Positions 34,265-39,044 of a stretch of 39,044 bases of DNA are shown in pieces. The first letter of the stretch is position 1. Each line of letters starts with the position of its first letter. Source of the DNA: Propionispora vibrioides (lineage in GTDB: Bacteria; Bacillota; Negativicutes; Propionisporales; Propionisporaceae); NCBI RefSeq assembly GCF_900110485.1, contig NZ_FODY01000032.1:1-39044 (forward strand), given 5' to 3'. Made by a program: the position numbers and the translations under genes. Under the pieces are notes generated by a model that was not told where the DNA came from, searched no databases, and saw only the letters and a program-made list of their open reading frames with translations.

Positions 34265-34312
34265 AAGAGAACAGTGGACCTTACACGAAAGCATAAGGTC
34301 CACTGTTCTCTT
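34265..34312 (-). terminator. 19-bp perfect inverted repeat, probable terminator
   Basis: AAGAGAACAGTGGACCTTA (34265-34283) and its complement (34294-34312) enclose a 10-base loop. On the minus strand it is followed by CTTGTTTTC. It lies ~170 bases past the amidohydrolase stop; 34313-34484 and 34175-34264 show no gene. Confidence 0.6.
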
Positions 34313-34484
34313 TAATCTGAATATCTATGCCATAAAACAAGCTGGTTCCAAGGATGTATTCTCAAAATCAGTGGAATGATCCATGACCATTAATTTTAGG
34401 CTAAACGAGGCAAAAATTCGAAGAAATAATGCCGTTAGTGAATGTTTCTGCTAAGCTAAAAACACGCCCTAGTGATTAATTTAT

Positions 34485-35270
34485 TTAAAGATTTAATAGC
34501 CGGGCAATATTTCCACCCAAAACCTCTTGTAAAACCTGCTTATCGGGAACAATCTGTTCTAATATGCTACGGGCGACAAGCGGTGAGGCGTAGGGAGCGT
34601 CTGAACTAAAGAGGGTACGCTCAGGATATTCCTGAATAGCAAAGGCTGGGGCCACGGTCGTAAAAGTTGCCGACAAATCAAGATAAACATTGGGCAGTTC
34701 CCGCACTGCTTTCAATGTATCCAACCAGTTTACTCCCCCTAAATGTCCCACTATCAAAGGTATTGCCGGATACTTAGCAGCTAAACCAAGAAGCACCTTG
34801 ATATCGGCAAAACTCAATGGGAAAAAGGTATGAACCCAAAGAGGAAGGTCACCGGCTTCATGGGATGCCTGAAACAGCGGTTCTAATTTTCCGGCTTGCC
34901 CGGTACCTGGCGCAAGTTCACCAATTCCCTTAAAATGATTCGCTAAAATATATCGTTCGATCCACTCCAAATTCTCGTCATAAGACAGTCCCAAAGGAAT
35001 GGGTCCAAAGCCAATATATTTCTCAGGGTTGTTCTTTACTATCTGCACCAGCTCCGTCGTTGACGCGATTCTTTCTTGAACCGGATTTTTCCTTCCGTTT
35101 AAAATATCATATAAATTTTTCAATTCAGTTGCAAACTCATCTATGTCTCTTGCCGTTTCCGGATGAATTGTCGTAGCAAACAAGATAGTGCGTTCTATGC
35201 CTGCCTGTTTCATCATTTCTATTTGCCTCTCCTGCGGCAGCATGACATGCGCATGACTATCAATAATCAT
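34485..35270 (-). CDS. Amidohydrolase_2-family metal-dependent hydrolase
   Basis: 261 residues, a compact TIM-barrel hydrolase or decarboxylase. Metal ligands: DSHAHV (HxH at residues 6 and 8), LWVHTFF (His), VGHLGG (His) and SSDAPYASP (Asp), in family order. The family includes aromatic-acid decarboxylases such as gamma-resorcylate and ACMS decarboxylase and lactone or amide hydrolases; this member cannot be assigned to one. It follows the MerR regulator by 15 bases and should be co-regulated with it. A GGGGG site lies 8 bases before the ATG. Confidence 0.85.
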   Translation of the reverse strand: MIIDSHAHVMLPQERQIEMMKQAGIERTILFATTIHPETARDIDEFATELKNLYDILNGRKNPVQERIASTTELVQIVKNNPEKYIGFGPIPLGLSYDENLEWIERYILANHFKGIGELAPGTGQAGKLEPLFQASHEAGDLPLWVHTFFPLSFADIKVLLGLAAKYPAIPLIVGHLGGVNWLDTLKAVRELPNVYLDLSATFTTVAPAFAIQEYPERTLFSSDAPYASPLVARSILEQIVPDKQVLQEVLGGNIARLLNL

Positions 35271-35285
35271 AAAAAGGCCCCCTTC

Positions 35286-35639
35286 TTAATTCTGTTCAAG
35301 TTCCTGAATGCGCTCCTCCAGTCGGAATTGTATCTGCTGCAACACGGCCATCTGTTTATTTACTTCTTCCAGCTTTGTTTTATAGAGCTGATAGGCTGCC
35401 TGGCATAACGGCCTGTTTGAAAACGAAGTTGGGCAGTCAATAATGCCGGCAATATCCTCTGTCGTTAGTCCCAGACTCAAATATAGCTGAATGGTTTTTA
35501 CCTTTTGAACCGATGTTTCATCATAATCACGATAACCATTGTCAAGTCTGTTCGCTTGAATCAAATGTTTAGTTTCATAATATCGCAATGACCTGATGCT
35601 TGCCCCTGTTTTTAAAGCCAACGCCTTGATAAGCATCAT
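35286..35639 (-). CDS. MerR-family transcriptional regulator
   Basis: About 117 residues. The winged helix-turn-helix is LIKALALKTGASIRSLRYYETKHLI followed by NGYRDYDE; a long dimerisation helix spans ~75-115 (LYKTKLEEVNKQMAVLQQIQFRLEERIQELE). There is no conserved metal-binding Cys pattern at the C-terminus, so a metal sensor is unlikely. Start: ATGATG at 35639/35636 with GGGGGTGG upstream. The longer frame from 35693 is excluded because it would lie upstream of its own promoter. It heads an operon with the amidohydrolase and has a MerR-type operator in its promoter spacer. Confidence 0.88.
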   Translation of the reverse strand: MMLIKALALKTGASIRSLRYYETKHLIQANRLDNGYRDYDETSVQKVKTIQLYLSLGLTTEDIAGIIDCPTSFSNRPLCQAAYQLYKTKLEEVNKQMAVLQQIQFRLEERIQELEQN

Positions 35640-35657
35640 TTGTCCACCCCCGCTTTT

Positions 35658-35689
35658 ATTATAAACTATGACATCCATGTTATAGTCAA
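35658..35689 (-). promoter_or_regulatory. MerR-type promoter: 20-bp spacer filled by a dyad operator
   Basis: Minus strand: TTGACT (35689-35684), 20-bp spacer, perfect TATAAT (35663-35658). The spacer is nearly filled by the dyad CTAT-x-ACAT-xx-ATGT-x-ATAG (35666-35685). An over-long spacer with the operator inside it is the signature of promoters that MerR proteins activate by twisting DNA. The transcript would start near 35651, leaving a leader of ~12 bases with the ribosome site. Confidence 0.8.
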
Positions 35690-35802
35690 TCAATAATTAA
35701 TCACTAAAACCCGTGCTTTACTAAAAAAACTACTCAATTTAAAACCCACCTGGATTGAGATTCAAAGAATCACCCTTTTACTGGTAAAGAAAAATAAAAG
35801 AA

Positions 35803-35833
35803 AAGAGTCAACGGGTAAAATCCGTTGGCTCTT
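35803..35833 (-). terminator. Terminator of the second flavoprotein gene
   Basis: On the minus strand AAGAGCCAACGG pairs with CCGTTGACTCTT (one G-T pair), a 12-bp stem with a 7-base loop, followed by TTCTTTTATTTTT. It starts 8 bases past the stop. Confidence 0.85.
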
Positions 35834-35840
35834 CTACAGT

Positions 35841-36518
35841 TTAAGCCAATCTTATATTCATCCTATCCACATATTCTTCAGGATGAATAAGCTCCATCTG
35901 GAGTTTCAGCTTGGTATCATCAGCTATTTTATTATTGTTTACAATTTCAAAGCCGGACTGCTTTACATAGCCTAAATATTCATCTACGACCGCTTTTAGT
36001 TCTGGGTTACTCGTTTTTAGCAGTTTACCACTATTTCTATAAATCTCCAATATGGGATTACACGGCTTGAATACTGCTTTTATCGTCTCAAAATTGTTTT
36101 CGCCAGGAAATCCACAATTCGCAATAACAACTGCATCGGGAAACTTGGTTCTGACTTCCATATCATAATGCTCTTCAGTTTGGGTCGCCACAGGACGTCT
36201 TAAAGGAATAAGGCGATCCACAAAATTTTTCAGAGCTGCCGTCATATTCCAAGTGTATACCGGTGTAGCATAACAAATTATATCGGATGACATATATTTT
36301 TCCAGCAGTTCTGCCATCCCATCGTTAAAAACACACTGTCCAGGCGTTTTAAACCAGCAAGAAAAACATCCGTTACAGTGATTAATATCCTTGTTTATTA
36401 AAAAAACATTGTCTACAGCAGCTCCCGCTAATTTAGCACCCTCCAGAAATTTTTGCACGATAATATTGGTGGTACTTTGCTCTGCGCGGGGACTGCCATT
36501 AAATACTGTTATTTTCAT
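35841..36518 (-). CDS. Iron-sulfur flavoprotein-like NAD(P)H-dependent FMN reductase (second copy)
   Basis: 225 residues, paralogous to the reductase at 32772-33497. It has the same FMN loop (NGSPRAEQSTTNI), the same CNGCFSCW-KTPGQC cysteine cluster (C-x2-C-x2-C-x7-C), ATPVYTWNMTAALKNFVDRL, and ANCGFPGE corresponding to SNCGFSER in the first copy. The C-terminus also aligns (LIHPEEYVDRMN against FIPDEVYIQKAN). Start: ATG at 36518, with AGAGGTG six bases upstream; the GTG at 36527 is part of that ribosome site. It has its own terminator and no regulator directly attached. The palindromic element at 36540 begins 22 bases upstream of the start, so its promoter must lie inside or beyond that element. 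Confidence 0.87.
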   Translation of the reverse strand: MKITVFNGSPRAEQSTTNIIVQKFLEGAKLAGAAVDNVFLINKDINHCNGCFSCWFKTPGQCVFNDGMAELLEKYMSSDIICYATPVYTWNMTAALKNFVDRLIPLRRPVATQTEEHYDMEVRTKFPDAVVIANCGFPGENNFETIKAVFKPCNPILEIYRNSGKLLKTSNPELKAVVDEYLGYVKQSGFEIVNNNKIADDTKLKLQMELIHPEEYVDRMNIRLA

Positions 36519-36539
36519 CGCTTTCACCTCTTCTTATTT

Positions 36540-36704
36540 CTAGTACCTCATCTGCATTAAAAACTCTGCTATTTTTGCGGTCTTTTTCCGCACTGCTTCG
36601 TTGTCGTCCCCTTACAGATTCTCGATCTGTGCGGCTCCTCCGCCTCGCATTGCAAAAAAATCCTCGCAAAAATAACTATCGTTTTAACGCAGATGAGGTA
36701 CTAG
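36540..36704. repeat. ~165-bp palindromic MITE-like element
   Basis: The ends are CTAGTACCTCATCTGC-x-TTAAAA (36540-36562) and its reverse complement (36682-36704), with one mismatch in 23 bases. A second pair of arms lies inside: TATTTTTGCG (about 36570-36579) and CGCAAAAATA (about 36665-36674). The centre carries further small hairpins such as GCGG-CCGC and ACAGAT-ATCTGT. There is no coding capacity. The layout fits a non-autonomous palindromic repeat; no target duplication could be fixed. Confidence 0.65.
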
Positions 36705-36814
36705 TAGTTATCGCCCTAAAGCTCGACTCTCTCCATCAAGTAAACAATCCAATCCTGCACAGATTTAGTTTAGAGTATATTGGCATTACTATCAATAAAC
36801 GAGCCGTAGAGTGC

Positions 36815-36868
36815 AAAAAACAAGGATAGTTTAACCAACTATCGCTGTTAAGCTATCCTTTTGTTTTT
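36815..36868. terminator. Orphan bidirectional terminator-like hairpin
   Basis: AAGGATAG-T-TTAAC (36822-36835) pairs with GTTAA-G-CTATCCTT (36847-36860), a 14-bp stem with one G-T pair and an 11-base loop, followed by TTGTTTTT on plus and preceded by a run that gives TTGTTTTTT on minus. No gene ends here on either strand. Apart from it, 36705-37140 is AT-rich with no supported gene. Confidence 0.6.
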
Positions 36869-37140
36869 CAATATAGATATCGCTCTAAAAAACATCCTCA
36901 GTATAACAACTCTCACTTTCCATATACAATCCTATAAAGATCGTATTTTTTTCGCTTTTTCGGTCAATATGGAAAATGCCTGCGCGCCAAACTATTTACT
37001 CATTCATATTCCGAAACCTGCCATTGAAACCGGCATGAAGCCCACAAACAATTATAATGAATATTTTATAAAAATAAGCAAGAAATGATATATACTTAAA
37101 GAAAAGGCTAACTTACTTCTATGAAAGGTATTTATTGCTT

Positions 37141-38655
37141 ATGAGAAAATGGTATGCCGATGAAGAGCTCATAAAAAATTCAGCAGAATGCGATGAAGCC
37201 TTCTGCCATCATGATAAAAACCAATTAGCTAAGTTAGTCAGTCTTTGCTGGGAAAAAGGCCATGATGAAAGCAGAGAACCTATCGTCCGGGCAAAATATC
37301 TTTACAATAGCTTTACCTGTTTAAATTACTGGATTTCTCTGTCGATTCAAACGGATATCGAATTAAAAACCTGCCCCACACATACCATGGGACTCAGAAA
37401 ATATGAAGCAGAATATGAAAAGTGTTTTTATCTTTTCCGTACATCCTATACCCTTTGCCAATCTACCTATACGAATATTTATGCCCATGATGACGAAACG
37501 GAAATTGCTTATTTTAAGGGATTCTACTATAGTCTGATCGTAAACTATTCTAACTTACTATCAGAAAGCGGTCGCCTGATAAGGGCCTTAGGAGTGTTGG
37601 ACGAGCTTTCATCAACGAATTTTTCGATGGCTCTCGGCAATTTAGGATTAAAAATTATTGACTATGCCGATTTAGATTATGACACCGGGCACAGGCCTAT
37701 TCTATATCAAAAAGCCCATGAGAAGCTCTCTGCCAGTTTGCAGTATAATAATCCATACCCGGAAGCGGCTGCTGCCTTCTCAAAGAAAAAAGAAGAATTG
37801 GAAACTTGGATTGGCCCGGATTATTTACAGCACCCCTATGATTTTCCTATGGATATAAATGATGCCGCTGAAAAAAATTATCGCAAGTGGTGTGCCCATT
37901 ATGTTCTCTCGCTAAATACGTTAAATGATGTCTATAAGGGAGTAGGCGCCGGTTATGATCCCATCCACTTGCCCAATATGGAAAAATCAACTATTCCCAC
38001 AATGCTGCCACGCTATCACGGATTGTTTAATCAAATAAAGCAGGAATATGTGGCTGCCCGGTTTTTAGCTTACGAGGGATTAACGATTCGGGAAGCTCAC
38101 TTTTCGGACAAGGATGTCTTTCTGGTGAATACCCCTGATTATCCGGTATATGGCCTTGGTATTGAGAAAATCAAAGCAGCTTATCGAAGCATGTATGCTA
38201 TTTTTGACAGAGTAACCTATTTCCTTAATCAATACTTCGATTTAGGAATTCCTGAAAAAGAAGTATCCTACAAACGAATTTTGCATCCAAATCAAAAAGA
38301 CCGAAACAGATTAGAGAATTTTGTGGAAGAAAACTATCCGCTTCTTGGATTATGGTGGATTTTTAAGGATATTAGCAATAGAACGATTTCAGGTATCAAC
38401 AAACATATCGACCCGGTTATGTCCAAAGTTAGCCAGGTGCGTAATGCCATAGAACACCGTTATTTTAAAATATTGGATTATCACCCGGATTCATCGTCAG
38501 ACAGTAGCTTAGACAATCTTGCCTACAAGATCAGCTTTCAGGAATTTGAGGCCTTGACCATAACCTTAATGAAAAACACCCGGGAAGTGATCATCCTCTT
38601 AGTCATGTCTATCTATGTCTCGGAGAAAAATCGCGAAAAGCTCACCGAACGCTAA
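37141..38655 (+). CDS. LA2681-family HEPN-domain protein (predicted RNase)
   Basis: 504 residues. The N-terminal ~230 are helical and TPR-like (RAKYLYNSFTCLNYWISLS, then NYSNLLSESGRLIRALGVLDEL). The middle carries family marks: NYRKWCAHYVLSLNTLNDV, HFSDKDVFLVNTPDYPVY and EKIKAAYRSMYAIFDRVTYF. The C-terminal HEPN has the metal-independent RNase motif R-x4-H as RNAIEHRYF (Arg434, His439). LA2681-like HEPN proteins are computationally predicted RNA-cleaving effectors of stress or phage defence; this is family knowledge, not shown here. A TTG at 37135 with AAAGG six bases upstream is an alternative start. It stands alone, with no antitoxin (MNT-type nucleotidyltransferase) beside it. It lies between a MITE-like element and a group II intron, in AT-rich sequence. 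Confidence 0.85.
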   Translation: MRKWYADEELIKNSAECDEAFCHHDKNQLAKLVSLCWEKGHDESREPIVRAKYLYNSFTCLNYWISLSIQTDIELKTCPTHTMGLRKYEAEYEKCFYLFRTSYTLCQSTYTNIYAHDDETEIAYFKGFYYSLIVNYSNLLSESGRLIRALGVLDELSSTNFSMALGNLGLKIIDYADLDYDTGHRPILYQKAHEKLSASLQYNNPYPEAAAAFSKKKEELETWIGPDYLQHPYDFPMDINDAAEKNYRKWCAHYVLSLNTLNDVYKGVGAGYDPIHLPNMEKSTIPTMLPRYHGLFNQIKQEYVAARFLAYEGLTIREAHFSDKDVFLVNTPDYPVYGLGIEKIKAAYRSMYAIFDRVTYFLNQYFDLGIPEKEVSYKRILHPNQKDRNRLENFVEENYPLLGLWWIFKDISNRTISGINKHIDPVMSKVSQVRNAIEHRYFKILDYHPDSSSDSSLDNLAYKISFQEFEALTITLMKNTREVIILLVMSIYVSEKNREKLTER

Positions 38656-38747
38656 CCGTGATTTTAGCAGCCCTGTTACCAATGTACCTTTAGCAAGGAG
38701 AGATGCAGTCGAGTAGAGGCGGAACTCACATTCCAGCCCCCCTCACG

Positions 38748-38780
38748 GAACCGGACTTGCCCTATTAAGGCATCCGGCTC
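38748..38780 (-). ncRNA. Group II intron domain V
   Basis: On the minus strand GAGCCGGATGCC and GGGCAAGTCCGGTTC form the ~33-base catalytic hairpin, with the AGC triad on the 5' side, the two-base bulge region before the distal stem and a TTAATA loop. It lies 23 bases past the maturase stop. Confidence 0.85.
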
Positions 38781-38803
38781 TTCATAGCAGCATTTACTTA
38801 CGT

Positions 38804-39043
38804 TTAGCCATAGATATTCACATAGATTCTCGCTTTTGCTAGCGGGAATCTATCTGTTAGTTTTGCAAATCCTTCCCACGTCAAGCTCTTCTTTTGGCTT
38901 CTGCGATTGAGTATTTCAAACAATTTACGCCGTACGCAGTATCCAAAGGTATGGATTCCATTGCTGTTGTCGGTTACCCCATAGTAGCGAAAGTGCCCAA
39001 CCAGCTTGGCATTTATCTGTTTGATCAAGGTTCCTAGCTCCGT
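38804..39043 (-). CDS. ltrA: Group II intron reverse transcriptase/maturase, C-terminal part (cut by window edge)
   Basis: Only the last ~79 residues are present; the frame is open to the right edge. LNRRSQKKSLTWEGFAKLTDRFPLAKARIYVNIYG is the conserved end of bacterial group II intron maturases (domain X side), preceded by LVGHFRYYGVTDN. There is no HNH endonuclease domain after it, which fits class C introns. The protein reverse-transcribes and helps splice its own intron. The TTG at 39028 is internal and not the real start. Whether the intron is intact cannot be told from this window. Confidence 0.9.
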   Translation of the reverse strand, partial: TELGTLIKQINAKLVGHFRYYGVTDNSNGIHTFGYCVRRKLFEILNRRSQKKSLTWEGFAKLTDRFPLAKARIYVNIYG

Positions 39044-39044
39044 G

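Larger units (their letters stand above)
38708..39044 (-). mobile_element. Group II intron, 3' end (runs off the right edge)
   Basis: On the minus strand the maturase end is followed by a domain V hairpin, then domain VI (about 38741-38710, GAGG-GGGC to GCC-CTC arms) and the intron boundary CTACTCGAC (38716-38708), ending in AC as the 3' AY rule asks. The maturase type and the short domain VI fit the bacterial class C (IIC) lineage, which normally inserts behind terminator hairpins; the 5' exon is outside the window. The 3' exon begins TGCATCTCTCC, 52 bases from the end of the HEPN gene and antisense to it. Confidence 0.85.

Noticed and set aside
36575-36829. 84-codon frame across the palindromic element
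   Set aside because: Its first half lies within the MITE-like repeat and is explained by that structure; no domain and no ribosome site.
36861-37088. 75-codon frame upstream of the HEPN gene as a possible antitoxin
   Set aside because: No ribosome site before its candidate starts, it begins inside the T-tract of a hairpin, and it shows no antitoxin-like feature.
1-39044. CRISPR arrays, tRNA or rRNA genes
   Set aside because: No regularly spaced direct repeats and no tRNA or rRNA signature seen on either strand by eye.

Overview
The window reads as accessory catabolic and signalling sequence from a Firmicute. Three methyl-accepting chemotaxis proteins, PTS operons controlled by PRD regulators, a sigma-54 promoter, GTG/TTG starts behind strong GGAGG sites and intrinsic terminators all fit. 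A Negativicutes/Sporomusaceae-type spore-forming or anaerobic bacterium is my best guess, by inference only; there is no rRNA or other marker gene. No tRNA, rRNA or CRISPR array was seen.

Layout. 1-2400: tail of an IS110-family transposase, a cupin protein, a convergent AraC-type regulator and an HD-domain hydrolase. 2492-10933: a minus-strand operon for uptake and cleavage of a sugar acid or similar compound. It holds a D-2-hydroxyacid dehydrogenase, a KDPG/KHG aldolase, mannose-family PTS EIIA-EIIB-EIIC-EIID, an EF_0837-type amidohydrolase and a LevR-type sigma-54 activator. Upstream of the first gene lie a near-consensus -24/-12 promoter and a 41-bp palindrome placed as an enhancer site, so promoter and activator form one visible circuit. 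11255-18429: three chemoreceptors, a TetR regulator co-transcribed with one of them (promoter and operator visible) and a bacteriohemerythrin. 18742-25453: a second PTS operon with galactitol-family EIIA, EIIB and EIIC, a Rpe-like epimerase, a GatD-like polyol-phosphate dehydrogenase, a 3-hexulose-6-phosphate synthase and a MtlR/LicR-type PRD activator. The sugar is unknown, and no partner 6-phospho-3-hexuloisomerase is present.

25637-32067: a CPA1 Na+/H+ antiporter, D-Ala-D-Ala ligase, two overlapping coiled-coil genes of unknown function, a minimal YkuD L,D-transpeptidase without signal peptide and a DMT/EamA transporter. 32068-36518: two small redox-type units, PadR / iron-sulfur-flavoprotein-like reductase / VC0807-like membrane protein and MerR / amidohydrolase, followed by a second reductase of the same family. 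The MerR gene has a 20-bp promoter spacer filled by a dyad operator.

36519-39044 is the most mobile-looking part: a ~165-bp palindromic MITE-like element, a lone LA2681-family HEPN (predicted RNase) gene, and the 3' end of a group II intron (maturase C-terminus, domain V, domain VI) that runs off the right edge. The candidates most worth following are the orphan HEPN protein, the HPS-containing polyol operon with its switch-like leader between two genes, the sigma-54 sugar-acid operon, and the coiled-coil gene pair.
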